A stretch of 15,786 nt of DNA, taken from an uncultured Subdoligranulum sp. (GTDB taxonomy: Bacteria > Bacillota_A > Clostridia > Oscillospirales > Ruminococcaceae). The DNA lies in contig NZ_CALADU010000250.1 of the NCBI RefSeq assembly GCF_937890665.1, positions 1-15,786 on the forward strand. The letters run 5' to 3'. Of this stretch, positions 1 through 9,112 are shown one piece after another; the first letter of the stretch is position 1, and each line of letters begins with the position of its first letter. A program made the position numbers and the translations under genes. Below the pieces are notes generated by a model. It had not been told where the DNA came from and made no database searches. It saw only the letters and a list, made by a program, of their open reading frames with translations.

Positions 1-1
1 G

Positions 2-985
2 GTGTATGTGGGGCTGCCCGATGTAAAGGGCCGCGAGGAAATCCTTAAGGTGCACACTAAGAATAAGCCGTTGGGACCGGATGTCAGTCTGAAGACTATC
101 GCTCGGTCTACGGCAGGTTTCTCGGGTGCTGATCTGGAGAATCTTGTCAATGAAGCGGCCTTGCTTGCAGCTCGTCGTGGCAAAAAAGCCATCACGGAGC
201 CGGAGATTGAGGAAGCATCTGTCAAGGTTATGATGGGACCGGAGAAGAAGAGCCATGTGGTTACCGATGACGAACTTCGTTTGGTGGCCTATCATGAGAC
301 CGGTCACGCTATCACTGGCTATTTTGGTAAACATCACGATCCGGTCCATCAGATTAGTATTATTTCTCGTGGTGGGGCAGGCGGCTATACGATGTACTTG
401 CCTGAGAAAGACCCCAGCTATGTGACCAAGACTGCCATGTTCGAAAATATTGTTTCCCTTTTGGGCGGTCGCGTAGCGGAACAGTTGGTTTTGGATGACA
501 TTTCCACCGGTGCTTCCAGTGACTTGCAGCGTGCGACCGATACAGCCCGCGCGATGGTCACGCGGTATGGTTTCTCGGAACGGATGGGACCTGTGGTATA
601 TGGCAGCGATCCGGGACAGACCTTCCTCGGCCGTGATTTTGGACAGGGAAAAGGCTACTCGGAAGCTATCGCCTCGGAGATCGATAACGAAATCCGCGAC
701 ATTGTAGACGAAGCCTATGAAACGGCCCGCCGGCTGCTTACCGAGCACATGAACGAATTGCACAAAGTGGCCAACGTTTTGATGGAACGGGAAAAGATTA
801 GCGGCGATGAATTCCGTACGCTGATGGAAGGCGGAAGCCTGCCGCCGTTTGATCTTGGCACGGGTGAAACCACGAAGGTGGAACATGCGGCACCTGCGCC
901 GACACAGGCGACCGCGCAGGAGGATAGTTCGAAAACACAGACCGTAGCCGAGCCGGATACAGACCGACCGGACGCCCAAGAGTAA
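2..985 (+). CDS. ftsH: ATP-dependent zinc metalloprotease FtsH, C-terminal part (5' end outside window)
   Basis: FtsH is a membrane-anchored AAA+ protease that unfolds and degrades damaged membrane proteins and short-lived regulators. The window begins inside the AAA module: the first residues ([15 protein letters not shown]) match the stretch just after the arginine-finger region. The lid follows ([20 protein letters not shown], about residues 40-58 of this fragment), then the M41 peptidase domain. The zinc site HETGH is at 98-102, and the third zinc ligand is probably Asp174 in the [12 protein letters not shown] segment. The tail after about residue 280 is low-complexity, rich in Ala, Pro, Thr, Asp and Glu, as is usual in FtsH. 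About 328 residues are present of a protein normally 600-700 long, so the two N-terminal membrane segments, Walker A and Walker B lie upstream. The first GTG in the window is internal, not a start. The next gene begins 17 bases after the stop and is probably co-transcribed. Confidence 0.97.
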   Translation: MYVGLPDVKGREEILKVHTKNKPLGPDVSLKTIARSTAGFSGADLENLVNEAALLAARRGKKAITEPEIEEASVKVMMGPEKKSHVVTDDELRLVAYHETGHAITGYFGKHHDPVHQISIISRGGAGGYTMYLPEKDPSYVTKTAMFENIVSLLGGRVAEQLVLDDISTGASSDLQRATDTARAMVTRYGFSERMGPVVYGSDPGQTFLGRDFGQGKGYSEAIASEIDNEIRDIVDEAYETARRLLTEHMNELHKVANVLMEREKISGDEFRTLMEGGSLPPFDLGTGETTKVEHAAPAPTQATAQEDSSKTQTVAEPDTDRPDAQE

Positions 986-1002
986 AAAGTAGGTGTTGGA
1001 TC

Positions 1003-2070
1003 ATGGATCAGAATTTTTCCCTGATGGCGCAATCGCGCGCTAACTATTACACGGCAGGAAGCCCGGTCCAGTTTGTGCGGGTGGAATTGCTGAAAGGCGA
1101 TGTAACCGGCGAAGTTGCGGTGTGCTTGACCTTTAAGAACGTCGGTACGGAACCGTTGACTGGGCTTGTCGTCCACTTCAAATGTAAAGATGCTGCGGGT
1201 CAGGTGCTTTGTGAAGACGACTTCTATTATGAGCAACTGGATGCACAGCCGGGCGATGTGTTCGGTAGTGACGATGCGGTCTATGTCAGCGATACACCGG
1301 TTTCCAGCGTAGAGGTGGAGCAGGATCGCGCTTTCCTGAATGGTCGCGGTGTAGATCTGCGCAACTACAAGCGTGTTCGCTTGCAGATGCCTCGCGTTTT
1401 GCCGGCCTCTATTGCCAAAACGCTGCAGCAGCGCACTGGTAATAGCATGCTGACCTGCGTTCCGCAGGATACCGAATATGGCTGGTTCTGCGCCTGCGGT
1501 GCGTTCCATCCCAATGAGGAAAACAGCACTTCTTGTTCGGAATGTGGTGGGGATCGCGCCGGTATCAAGGCGACGCTAACTGCGATTTTGGAAGAAGCAC
1601 GCCGTGCGGCGGAACGTCAACAGCAGGAAATTAATTCTGTGGCTGATAATGTTACCCCGCAGCGCACCCAGAATGCTAACCCGGCTGCTACGGCTGCAGC
1701 CGCACAGGCGGCGATTGAGGAAGCGGACGACGCTACGGCGACGTACGATCCTAAAGGGTATGCGCAGGACGATGATGAGGAAATGGAACGCGTTCGCCGT
1801 TACGCCCCTAAAGGGCGTTTGTTCGAGGATGAAGACGACGACGAAGGCACCCAGATGTACGATACAGATGAGCTGGACTATGACGACGAGGACGATTACG
1901 ATGACGAACCTCGGGGCAAGAAAGGCCGCGCCCGTTACGCCGATGAGGACGAGTCTAGCGAAGACGATATCATGGCCGAACGGATCATCCACTGGGCGCC
2001 GCCGATTACCGCGATTGTTTGCGCACTGATTATTGCGGTTTCCTTGGTATATCACTTTGTCATTGCGTAA
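1003..2070 (+). CDS. Uncharacterised zinc-ribbon protein with acidic linker and C-terminal membrane anchor
   Basis: I do not recognise this 355-residue protein as a named family. Four parts can be seen. Residues about 20-135 alternate hydrophobic and polar residues and look like a beta-rich domain. Residues 161-185 form a zinc ribbon with Cys163, Cys165, Cys178 and Cys181 (CxC-x12-CxxC). Residues about 190-328 form a linker, first helical and Ala/Glu/Arg/Gln-rich, then extremely acidic (long Asp/Glu runs at 256-260, 275-281 and 288-302); it contains two similar motifs, YDPKG (248-252) and YAPKG (267-271). Residues about 332-354 form one hydrophobic segment, leaving almost nothing after it. 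There is no N-terminal signal, so the protein is predicted to be tail-anchored with its bulk in the cytoplasm. The start is supported by AGGTG at 991-995. It is 17 bases after ftsH and shares its terminator, so a link to FtsH (substrate, adaptor or regulator) is possible but is only inference from position. Confidence 0.85.
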   Translation: MDQNFSLMAQSRANYYTAGSPVQFVRVELLKGDVTGEVAVCLTFKNVGTEPLTGLVVHFKCKDAAGQVLCEDDFYYEQLDAQPGDVFGSDDAVYVSDTPVSSVEVEQDRAFLNGRGVDLRNYKRVRLQMPRVLPASIAKTLQQRTGNSMLTCVPQDTEYGWFCACGAFHPNEENSTSCSECGGDRAGIKATLTAILEEARRAAERQQQEINSVADNVTPQRTQNANPAATAAAAQAAIEEADDATATYDPKGYAQDDDEEMERVRRYAPKGRLFEDEDDDEGTQMYDTDELDYDDEDDYDDEPRGKKGRARYADEDESSEDDIMAERIIHWAPPITAIVCALIIAVSLVYHFVIA

Positions 2071-2086
2071 CCCAAAAACTTGCTAA

Positions 2087-2128
2087 TAAAACAAGCGCCA
2101 TCTCTTAAAAGAGGTGGCGCTTGTTTTA
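2087..2128. terminator. Bidirectional intrinsic terminator between ftsH operon and pseudouridine synthase gene
   Basis: A near-perfect 19-bp stem (2087-2105 with 2110-2128, one G-U pair) closes on a four-base TAAA loop. GC-rich core GCGCC/GGCGC is flanked by A-rich and T-rich arms, so each strand has a T-rich run after the stem (TTGTTTTA on plus; its mirror on minus). It therefore can stop transcription of both convergent units. Its right arm includes the stop codon of the minus-strand gene (2126-2128). Confidence 0.92.
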
Positions 2129-3088
2129 TGAAGTGGTAACTTTATCAAAGACGCGGAGAATATTGGGGTTCTCTAACTTGATCACACGGCCAGAAAGATA
2201 GTGAAGAGTGTTGTCCTCGGGGATGCGCCCAAACGTAAGACGCTGGGCACAAAGTGCCTGTGTTTTCAGGCCTGTACGTTCATTCATCTTACGGTTTCCA
2301 TATTTGATGTCCCCTAATACCGGATGCCCTAGATAAGCCAGATGTGCGCGTATCTGATGGGTACGTCCAGTAATCAAACCAATCCGACAAAGAGCAAAAG
2401 GACCGGTTTGTTGGATCACTGTAACGTCGGTGATGATTTTTTTATATCCTTCGCCTTCTCGGGCATGAATCCGAACTTTATTGGTTTTCTCATTGTGTTG
2501 CAACCAAGCAATATGGCGTCCGGCAGGTGGGGCCCCCACCGTGATGGTCAGGTATTCCTTCTTCATTAGGTCATCCCGAATGATCGCATTGAGATCCCGC
2601 AGTGCTGTATAGGTTTTGGCAGCCAAAACAAGACCTTCGGTTCCGCGATCGAGGCGATTGCATAACGCCGGAGCAAAGCGATGTTCGGCATGAGGATCGT
2701 ATTCTCCTTTGGCTTCCAGATAGGCGGCGAAGGCATCTACCAAATTGGGATCCCCAGTTCTGTCGCTATGACATAGGAGATGGGCGGGTTTATAGAGGAC
2801 GGCGAACTGATCGTCCTCGTATACCACAGTGACTGCAGGCTGCTTTTTGGGCTGTTTGGCCTTGGTAGAAACAGGATGTTCCGGAAAAAACTCGTCATTG
2901 AGGTAGAGCTCAATGAAATCCCCGGTGCGCAGGCGGGTATCCGGTTCTGCGCGCTTGCCGTTTACTTTGATGCGCTTGTTGCGAAAGGCCTTGTACATCA
3001 TGCTGCGGGGCAACTGCTTCGTGACGCTTTCGACGAAGCGGCTTAGCCGTACATCATTTTCATTGGGGCCGGCGGTAAAACTTTTCAT
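2126..3088 (-). CDS. RluA-family RNA pseudouridine synthase
   Basis: This enzyme converts specific uridines to pseudouridine, most likely in 23S rRNA (RluC/RluD-like) or tRNA; the target cannot be told from sequence. Numbered from the start chosen here (320 residues), an S4-like RNA-binding domain lies at about 14-62. The catalytic domain follows with the hallmark motif NRLDRGTEGLVLAAK, whose Asp147 is the expected nucleophile, and the motif TGRTHQIRAHL near 240-250. I chose ATG at 3088 because GAGGA (3093-3097 on the complement) precedes it. An in-frame ATG at 3127 would add 13 residues but has no ribosome binding site and lies at about the predicted transcription start. The gene stands alone, convergent with the ftsH unit and divergent from radC. 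Confidence 0.9.
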   Translation of the reverse strand: MKSFTAGPNENDVRLSRFVESVTKQLPRSMMYKAFRNKRIKVNGKRAEPDTRLRTGDFIELYLNDEFFPEHPVSTKAKQPKKQPAVTVVYEDDQFAVLYKPAHLLCHSDRTGDPNLVDAFAAYLEAKGEYDPHAEHRFAPALCNRLDRGTEGLVLAAKTYTALRDLNAIIRDDLMKKEYLTITVGAPPAGRHIAWLQHNEKTNKVRIHAREGEGYKKIITDVTVIQQTGPFALCRIGLITGRTHQIRAHLAYLGHPVLGDIKYGNRKMNERTGLKTQALCAQRLTFGRIPEDNTLHYLSGRVIKLENPNILRVFDKVTTS

Positions 3089-3116
3089 GATTTCCTCACT
3101 TGTAAAGGATTTTCTC

Positions 3117-3145
3117 TTTGCAAACATTTCATTACAGTATATAAT
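3117..3145 (+). promoter_or_regulatory. Predicted sigma-A promoter of radC
   Basis: TTTGCA (-35, 3117-3122) and a consensus TATAAT (-10, 3140-3145) are separated by 17 bases. Transcription would begin near 3152, about 39 bases before the radC ATG. The -35 matches consensus at four of six positions. Confidence 0.65.
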
Positions 3146-3164
3146 AAAATGAAAGATCCGTAAA
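3136..3164 (-). promoter_or_regulatory. Predicted sigma-A promoter of the pseudouridine synthase gene
   Basis: Read on the minus strand, TTTACG (-35, 3159-3164) and TATACT (-10, 3136-3141) are separated by 17 bases. Transcription would start near 3129, giving about 40 bases of leader before the ATG at 3088. The -10 overlaps the -10 of the radC promoter on the other strand. Confidence 0.6.
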
Positions 3165-3190
3165 GAGATGGCTCAAAAGGATGTGAAAAT

Positions 3191-3928
3191 ATGGCTTCTT
3201 CCAAGGAACGTTCTGTTCACGAAAAGCATCGTGCCCGTATGCAGGCAAGAGTGGAACGGGACGGGCTGGAAAGCCTCGCGGAACATGAGGCGTTGGAATA
3301 TCTCTTGTTTTTAGCGATTCCACGTCAAGATACCAATGAATTGGCACATCGGTTGATCGAATATTTTGGCGATTTTTGCAAGGTGATGGAAGCGGATCCT
3401 GCAGAGCTGGTCCGTGTTAAAGGGATCGGCCCTCGCAGCGCGCAGGTTATTCATACCGTGATGGCTTTTGGCCGGTATTACGGTCTGAAAAAACGAAAGC
3501 GCCGCACAGCCTTAGACCAGATGGAACATGCAATCGAGTATGTAAAACCCCTTTTCTTTGGGGAACAGAATGAACTGCTGTATTTGATTTTACTCGACGA
3601 TAAATGCCGGCCTGTTCGCGACATGCGCATTGCGGAGGGCGTTCCCAATCGTGTGCAGATCGATACCCGCAAACTATTGCGAGATGTGGCGCGCACAGAA
3701 GCGACCTGCGGTATTTTGGCACACAATCACCCTTCCGGGATGGCCGTCCCCAGTGATGCCGATTTGATCGCCACGCTGGGAATCATGAAGGCGCTGGACC
3801 CCTTGGGTGTTTCGATTCTGGACCATATCATTGTGGCGGGAGAGGATGCCTGCTCGATGCGTAGCCGTGGCTGCCTACCGCACTATCGTGGGGAAAACGA
3901 TGTTTTGAATGCTTCCAGTAAAGGATAA
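3191..3928 (+). CDS. radC: RadC family JAMM-domain protein
   Basis: This 245-residue protein has the usual RadC layout: an N-terminal helix-hairpin-helix region (VKGIGPRSAQVI, about 76-87) that may bind DNA, then an MPN/JAMM metal-binding domain. The JAMM zinc ligands are visible in AHNHPSGMAVPSDAD: His178, His180 and Asp191, with a Glu near 125-128 as the likely catalytic acid. The biochemical role of RadC is unsettled; the original repair phenotype in Escherichia coli was later traced to recG, so the name should not be read as proof of a repair function. AAAGGA (3176-3181) lies nine bases before the ATG. The gene has its own promoter and terminator, so it appears monocistronic. Confidence 0.95.
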   Translation: MASSKERSVHEKHRARMQARVERDGLESLAEHEALEYLLFLAIPRQDTNELAHRLIEYFGDFCKVMEADPAELVRVKGIGPRSAQVIHTVMAFGRYYGLKKRKRRTALDQMEHAIEYVKPLFFGEQNELLYLILLDDKCRPVRDMRIAEGVPNRVQIDTRKLLRDVARTEATCGILAHNHPSGMAVPSDADLIATLGIMKALDPLGVSILDHIIVAGEDACSMRSRGCLPHYRGENDVLNASSKG

Positions 3929-3935
3929 AGAATAA

Positions 3936-3974
3936 ACACTCTACGGCCCAAAATGCCGTGGGGTGTATTTTTTC
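3936..3974 (+). terminator. Intrinsic terminator after radC
   Basis: A 12-bp stem (3936-3947 with 3955-3966, two G-U pairs) with a seven-base loop CCAAAAT is followed by ATTTTTTC. It begins seven bases after the radC stop and separates radC from the uvrBA promoter. Confidence 0.88.
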
Positions 3975-4005
3975 GGGTGTCTGGAGCAAAATGTCAAAAG
4001 GGGAC

Positions 4006-4034
4006 TTTACTTATAAAATGGGCTATGGTATAAT
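4006..4034 (+). promoter_or_regulatory. Predicted extended -10 promoter of uvrB-uvrA
   Basis: TTTACT (-35, 4006-4011), a 17-base spacer, and TGGTATAAT (extended -10, 4026-4034) form a good sigma-A promoter. The predicted start of transcription is near 4041, about 35 bases before the uvrB ATG. Confidence 0.72.
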
Positions 4035-4039
4035 CGAAA

Positions 4040-4056
4040 AACAACAAAATGTTGTT
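4040..4056. promoter_or_regulatory. Perfect inverted repeat at the uvrBA transcription start, candidate operator
   Basis: AACAACA and TGTTGTT are perfect 7-base inverted arms around a three-base AAA centre. They begin six bases after the -10 box and cover the predicted start of transcription. This is a typical position for a repressor site. It does not match the Bacillus LexA box (GAAC-N4-GTTC), so the binding protein, if there is one, is unknown. As RNA it would be a weak A-U-rich hairpin. Confidence 0.4.
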
Positions 4057-4075
4057 AACGGAAAAGAGGTTTGCT

Positions 4076-6115
4076 ATGGAAGAAGTTTTCCACCTGAAAG
4101 CACCATTTCAGCCGACAGGCGATCAACCGCAGGCAATCGAAGCATTGGTACAAGGAATTCAGGAGGGGGATGACGCCCAAACGTTGTTGGGCGTCACGGG
4201 ATCCGGTAAAACTTTTACAATGGCGAACATTATTGCGCGCTGCAACCGCCCAACCCTTATCTTAGAACCCAACAAAACGTTGGCCAGCCAAATCTGTACC
4301 GAGATGCGCAGCTTTTTCCCGGATGATGCGGTAGAATATTTTGTGTCCTATTATGACTACTATCAGCCGGAAGCCTACATCCCGTCCACCGATACCTATA
4401 TCGAGAAGGATAGTGCCATTAACGATGAGATTGACCGGCTGCGTCATTCTGCCACTGCGGCACTATCGGAACAGCGTAATGTCATCATTGTGGCGAGTGT
4501 GTCCTGCATCTATTCCTTGGGCGACCCTATTGATTACCGCAGCATGGTCATTAGTCTGCGCCCCGGTATGCAGATGGAGCGGGATGAACTGTGTGCACGA
4601 TTGGTCAAGTTGCAGTATGAGCGCAACGACATGAATTTTATCCGCAATAAGTTCCGGGTTAAAGGGGATACCGTTGATATCCATCTGGCCTACAACGACG
4701 AGTTTGCGATTCGCGTGGAGTTTTTTGGGGATGAAGTGGATCGCATTATCGAATTTGACCCGCTGACAGGGGAACACAAAAATGTTGTCCGCCATGTGGC
4801 CATCTTCCCGGCTAGCCACTATATTGTGGGGCCGGAGAAAATGAAAGAAGGATTGGCCAAAATTGCGCAGGAGATGGAGGAACAGGTCAAAAAATTCACC
4901 GAAGAAGGAAAACTATTGGAAGCGCAGCGTATCCAGCAGCGCACCAACTATGACATGGAAATGCTGCAGGAAGTGGGCATGTGCAAGGGCATCGAGAACT
5001 ATTCCGCTGTGTTGTCTGGTCGTGCACCCGGTTCTACGCCTACGACCTTATTGGACTACTTCCCGGATGATTTCCTACTCATGGTGGACGAAAGTCATGT
5101 TATGTTGCCGCAGGTCCGTGGTATGTACGGCGGTGACTATAGCCGAAAAAAAACGTTGGTGGAATATGGGTTCCGGCTGCCTTCCGCGTTCGATAATCGA
5201 CCGCTGCGATTCGAAGAATTTGAAAAAAAAGTTCATCAGAAAATTTTCGTTTCGGCTACACCGGGGGAATATGAACGCCAGCATTCCAGTCGAGTTGCCG
5301 AGCAGGTGATTCGTCCTACCGGGTTGCTGGATCCGCTGATTATGGTACGCCCTGTGGAAGGTCAGATTGAAGATTTGCTGGGGGAAATTCGGCAACGGAT
5401 TGACCGTGGGGAGCGAGCGTTGGTAACCACCTTGACGGTCAAGATGGCAGAAGACCTGACCGATTATCTGGAAGAACATGGCGTCAAGACCAAATATATG
5501 CACCATGAAGTGGATACTTTTGAGCGGATGGAAATCATCAAGGATCTGCGCGTGGGGGCCATTGACGTAATCGTAGGCATCAACCTGCTGCGCGAAGGGT
5601 TGGACTTGCCGGAAGTTTCGCTGATTGCGATTTTGGATGCCGATAAAGAGGGCTTTTTGCGCAGTGAAACCAGTTTGATCCAAACCATTGGTCGTGCAGC
5701 ACGTAACGCGAACGGTGTTGTTTTGATGTACGCTGACGAAGTTACCCCTAGCATGGAACGAGCTATTATGGAAACAGAACGTCGCCGTGCCATTCAAGAT
5801 GCCTACAATCAGGAGCACGGTATTACACCCAAGACAATCGTCAAGGCCATTGGCGATGGGCTGGAAATCAGCATGAGCGAAGAAAATAAGCGGATGCGTC
5901 AGCATCGAATGAGCCGTGCGGAACGCCAGCAGACCATCGAGCGGATGACCAAAGAGATGAAGGAAGCTGCCAGACTGTTGCAGTTTGAGCTGGCGGCGCA
6001 GCTGCGCGATGAGATCGCGCGGCTGGAGCGGGGCGAGGATCCCACCGCTGTGGATACGAGTGAGAGGAAGGCTGCTGCCAAGACCCGCAAGGGTAGGAGG
6101 AAATACAAAAACTGA
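4076..6115 (+). CDS. uvrB: UvrABC system protein B (excision nuclease helicase subunit)
   Basis: UvrB verifies DNA damage handed over by UvrA and recruits UvrC for incision in nucleotide excision repair. The 679-residue protein is complete. Walker A GVTGSGKT is at about 39-46. The beta-hairpin region that inserts between the strands ([17 protein letters not shown]) is near 92-108. The Walker B-like DESH is at 338-341, helicase motif [10 protein letters not shown] at 536-543, and a C-terminal UVR domain for UvrC contact at about 620-653. The tail is basic ([10 protein letters not shown]). I chose ATG at 4076 because AGAGG (4065-4069) sits six bases before it and the protein then starts [18 protein letters not shown], typical of UvrB. 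An in-frame ATG at 4049 lies inside the inverted repeat and lacks a ribosome site. It is the first gene of an operon with uvrA, one base apart. Confidence 0.97.
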   Translation: MEEVFHLKAPFQPTGDQPQAIEALVQGIQEGDDAQTLLGVTGSGKTFTMANIIARCNRPTLILEPNKTLASQICTEMRSFFPDDAVEYFVSYYDYYQPEAYIPSTDTYIEKDSAINDEIDRLRHSATAALSEQRNVIIVASVSCIYSLGDPIDYRSMVISLRPGMQMERDELCARLVKLQYERNDMNFIRNKFRVKGDTVDIHLAYNDEFAIRVEFFGDEVDRIIEFDPLTGEHKNVVRHVAIFPASHYIVGPEKMKEGLAKIAQEMEEQVKKFTEEGKLLEAQRIQQRTNYDMEMLQEVGMCKGIENYSAVLSGRAPGSTPTTLLDYFPDDFLLMVDESHVMLPQVRGMYGGDYSRKKTLVEYGFRLPSAFDNRPLRFEEFEKKVHQKIFVSATPGEYERQHSSRVAEQVIRPTGLLDPLIMVRPVEGQIEDLLGEIRQRIDRGERALVTTLTVKMAEDLTDYLEEHGVKTKYMHHEVDTFERMEIIKDLRVGAIDVIVGINLLREGLDLPEVSLIAILDADKEGFLRSETSLIQTIGRAARNANGVVLMYADEVTPSMERAIMETERRRAIQDAYNQEHGITPKTIVKAIGDGLEISMSEENKRMRQHRMSRAERQQTIERMTKEMKEAARLLQFELAAQLRDEIARLERGEDPTAVDTSERKAAAKTRKGRRKYKN

Positions 6116-6116
6116 T

Positions 6117-9017
6117 ATGGAAGCAAAAGAAACCAAGCGAAAATCCAAAATTCAGATTGATCCCAACAACCGGATTGTGATCAAAGGTGCCAGAGAACAT
6201 AACCTGAAAAATGTGGATCTGACCTTGCCGCGCAATAAGCTGATTGTGATGACGGGATTGTCTGGATCGGGCAAATCAAGTCTGGCTTTTGATACGATTT
6301 TTGCCGACGGACAGCGTCGATATATGGAGAGCTTGTCCAGCTATGCTCGCCAATTTTTGGGGCAGATGGAAAAACCGGATGTGGATGAGATCACGGGTCT
6401 TTCTCCGGCAATCTCCATTGACCAAAAAACTACCAGCCATAACCCCCGTTCCACGGTAGGTACTGTGACAGAAATTTACGATTATCTGCGCTTGATGTAC
6501 GCGCGGATCGGAGTACCGCATTGTCCGGTTTGTGGACGAGAGATTACCCAGCAATCCATCGATGAGATGGTGGATGAAGTGATGAAATTACCGGAACGCA
6601 CCCGTTTTCAGGTGCTGGCGCCGGTGGTGCGTGGTCGCAAAGGCACGCAGGCCAAGGAACTGGACGCGGCCCGGAGAGCAGGCTTTGCTCGTGTGCGTGT
6701 GGACGGAAATATGTACGATCTCAGCGAAGAGATCACTTTGGAAAAAAACATCAAACATACGGTGGAAATCGTTGTAGACCGGTTGATTATCAACGATACT
6801 GTACGCGGCCGCTTGGCAGACTCTCTGGAAACGGCGCTGGCGCAGACTGGCGGTCTGGTAGTGGTGGACGTGATCGGCGGGGAGCCCATGACGTTTAGCC
6901 AGAGCTATGCCTGCCCGGAACACGGTGTTTCGGTGGAAGAACTGACGCCCCGCATGTTCAGTTTCAATAACCCCTTTGGTGCTTGTGAAAAATGCACCGG
7001 TTTGGGAACCTTTATGAAGGTGGACCCGGCTCGAGTCATTCCCGATAAACGCAAGTCCATTCGAGAAAGCGCCATCAAGGCCAGCGGATGGTACTATGCG
7101 GAAGGCTCTATCTCCGAGATGACGTATGTCGCCTTGGGAAAGCGGTACGGTTTTACACTGGATACCCCCATTAAAGAGTTCAGCAAAGAAGCGCTGCATG
7201 CTCTGTTGTATGGTACCGGCGAGGAGCGCATTGAGATGCAGCGAGAGAGCATGTTTGGTTCGGGCACCTATTACAATCAGTTTGAAGGAATTATTCCCAA
7301 TCTGGAGCGGCGCTTCCGGGAAACCAGTAGTGAATGGGTGAAAGAAGAAATTGCACTGGTCATGTCCAGCGAGGAATGTCCGGCTTGTCACGGGCGACGC
7401 CTTAAACCCACCAGTCTGGCAGTTACCGTGGGTGGGATTAACATTGCCGATTTCTGTGATAAGAGCGTCAGCGAGGAATTGGAGTTTATCAAGACCGCCA
7501 AAGTTAGTGAACGGGATGAGATGATCGGTGCGCCGATTTTCAAGGAAGTCAAAGAGCGTCTTGGCTTTTTGGAGAGTGTTGGACTTGGCTATCTCACCCT
7601 TTCCCGCGGAGCGGCCTCGCTTTCCGGTGGCGAAAGCCAGCGAATCCGCTTGGCAACGCAGATCGGCAGCGCACTGACAGGCGTTTTGTATGTGCTGGAT
7701 GAACCTAGCATTGGTCTGCATCAACGGGATAACGATAAACTGATTGCGACCATGAAACGGCTGCGGGACTTGGGCAACACCCTGATCGTGGTAGAGCATG
7801 ACGAAGATACCATGCGGCAGGCTGACTACATCGTAGATGTGGGCCCCGGCGCTGGTGTTCATGGTGGCGAAATCGTAGCAGCCGGCAGTGTGGCCGACAT
7901 CTGTAAGGTGAAACGCAGTGTTACAGGGGCATATCTGTCGGGCCGTAAATTTGTAGAGGTGCCCGAGGTGCGGCGTCCCGGCAATGGAAAATTTCTGCGT
8001 GTGGTCAAAGCGCACGAAAACAACCTCCAGAACATTACGGTGGATTTCCCCTTGGGCAAGATGATTTGCGTTACCGGTGTGTCCGGTTCAGGCAAATCTA
8101 CACTCATTAATGAGATTTTGTACAAAACATTGGCAGCGGCTCTCAATGGGGCGCGCAGCCGCCCGGGACAATGCGAAGAAGTGCAGGGAATGGAATGGGT
8201 CGATAAGGTTATCGGTATCGATCAATCACCTATCGGGCGTACGCCGCGTTCTAACCCGGCTACCTATACGGGCGTGTTTAGCGATATCCGTGCGCTGTTT
8301 GCCAGTACGCAGGATGCCAAGATGCGTGGTTACGGACCGGGGCGTTTTAGCTTCAACGTCAAAGGCGGCCGCTGCGAAGCCTGTGAAGGCGGTGGTATCC
8401 TGCAGATTGAGATGCATTTCTTGCCGGATATCTACGTGCCTTGCGATGTCTGTAAAGGCAAACGCTACAACCGGGAAACGCTGGAAGTAAAATATAAGGA
8501 CAAAAATATCTCCGATGTCTTGGACATGACGGTGGAAGAAGCCTGTGTGTTCTTTGCCAACATTCCCAAAATTGCACGGAAATTGCAGACGCTGCAGGAA
8601 GTGGGCCTTGGCTATATTCAACTAGGACAGGCGGCTACCACGTTATCGGGTGGTGAAGCACAGCGTGTAAAACTGGCCAACGAATTGGCGCGGCGTGGCA
8701 CCGGACAAACTGTCTATATTTTGGACGAACCTACCACAGGCTTACACGTAGCGGACGTTCATCGTTTGGTTAAGGTGCTGGATAAGCTGGTGGAGGCAGG
8801 CAACACGGTTATCGTGATTGAACACAATCTGGACGTGATTAAGCGAGCTGACCATATTATTGATTTGGGACCGGAAGGCGGTAGCGGCGGCGGACAGGTC
8901 GTGGCAACGGGGACGCCTGAGGAAGTGGCGCAGAATCCCCATTCTTTCACCGGACAATACCTCAAACCGATGCTGGAACGTGCCAAACAACTGCAAGAAA
9001 AGAACAAAACTGAATAA
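6117..9017 (+). CDS. uvrA: UvrABC system protein A (damage-sensing ABC ATPase)
   Basis: UvrA scans DNA for bulky lesions as a dimer and loads UvrB. The 966-residue protein has two ABC ATPase modules. Walker A sites are GLSGSGKSS (47-55) and GVSGSGKST (654-662). Signature motifs are LSGGESQR (502-509) and LSGGEAQR (from 843), each followed by a YxLDEP Walker B. Zinc modules are complete: Cys136/Cys139 with Cys421/Cys424; Cys266, His269, Cys290 and Cys293; and Cys753, Cys756, Cys776 and Cys779. The open frame extends upstream inside uvrB, but the first ATG giving a normal N-terminus is at 6117, one base after the uvrB TGA (TGATATG). The GGAGG at 6096-6100 is about 16 bases away, farther than usual, so translation may depend on coupling to uvrB. 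The lead before the conserved [16 protein letters not shown] is slightly long and basic. Confidence 0.97.
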   Translation: MEAKETKRKSKIQIDPNNRIVIKGAREHNLKNVDLTLPRNKLIVMTGLSGSGKSSLAFDTIFADGQRRYMESLSSYARQFLGQMEKPDVDEITGLSPAISIDQKTTSHNPRSTVGTVTEIYDYLRLMYARIGVPHCPVCGREITQQSIDEMVDEVMKLPERTRFQVLAPVVRGRKGTQAKELDAARRAGFARVRVDGNMYDLSEEITLEKNIKHTVEIVVDRLIINDTVRGRLADSLETALAQTGGLVVVDVIGGEPMTFSQSYACPEHGVSVEELTPRMFSFNNPFGACEKCTGLGTFMKVDPARVIPDKRKSIRESAIKASGWYYAEGSISEMTYVALGKRYGFTLDTPIKEFSKEALHALLYGTGEERIEMQRESMFGSGTYYNQFEGIIPNLERRFRETSSEWVKEEIALVMSSEECPACHGRRLKPTSLAVTVGGINIADFCDKSVSEELEFIKTAKVSERDEMIGAPIFKEVKERLGFLESVGLGYLTLSRGAASLSGGESQRIRLATQIGSALTGVLYVLDEPSIGLHQRDNDKLIATMKRLRDLGNTLIVVEHDEDTMRQADYIVDVGPGAGVHGGEIVAAGSVADICKVKRSVTGAYLSGRKFVEVPEVRRPGNGKFLRVVKAHENNLQNITVDFPLGKMICVTGVSGSGKSTLINEILYKTLAAALNGARSRPGQCEEVQGMEWVDKVIGIDQSPIGRTPRSNPATYTGVFSDIRALFASTQDAKMRGYGPGRFSFNVKGGRCEACEGGGILQIEMHFLPDIYVPCDVCKGKRYNRETLEVKYKDKNISDVLDMTVEEACVFFANIPKIARKLQTLQEVGLGYIQLGQAATTLSGGEAQRVKLANELARRGTGQTVYILDEPTTGLHVADVHRLVKVLDKLVEAGNTVIVIEHNLDVIKRADHIIDLGPEGGSGGGQVVATGTPEEVAQNPHSFTGQYLKPMLERAKQLQEKNKTE

Positions 9018-9053
9018 GCAGGGAGGCGCTCCGAAAGGGGCGCTTCTGCTTTT
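9018..9053 (+). terminator. Intrinsic terminator after uvrA
   Basis: GCAGGG pairs with TTCTGC and GCGCTCC with GGGGCGC around a GAAA tetraloop, with a two-base bulge (AG) on the left side. The stem runs 9018-9049 and is followed by TTTT (9050-9053). It starts directly after the uvrA stop. Confidence 0.85.
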
Positions 9054-9112
9054 CCCGATGGAAGCGGCAACCACAGCATACCGTGTGTCGGGCAAAAAAG
9101 CAAAACTACCGC

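Noticed and set aside
1744..1920. GAC/GAT-rich tract as a DNA repeat array
   Set aside because: The repetitiveness is explained by Asp/Glu codons of the acidic linker; there is no regular repeat unit at DNA level.
3929..4075. LexA/SOS box upstream of uvrB
   Set aside because: No GAAC-N4-GTTC-like palindrome is present; only the unrelated AACAACA/TGTTGTT repeat was found.
5985..6116. Upstream extension of uvrA into uvrB (44 extra codons)
   Set aside because: The extra residues are an out-of-frame reading of the uvrB UVR domain region and lack the conserved UvrA N-terminus; ATG at 6117 is better.
5075..6148. Antisense open frame (357 codons) opposite uvrB
   Set aside because: Same reason: composition-driven shadow with no start signal or domain.
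6588..8015. Antisense open frame (475 codons) opposite uvrA
   Set aside because: Shadow of uvrA codon bias; no family resemblance and it is fully inside a confirmed gene.
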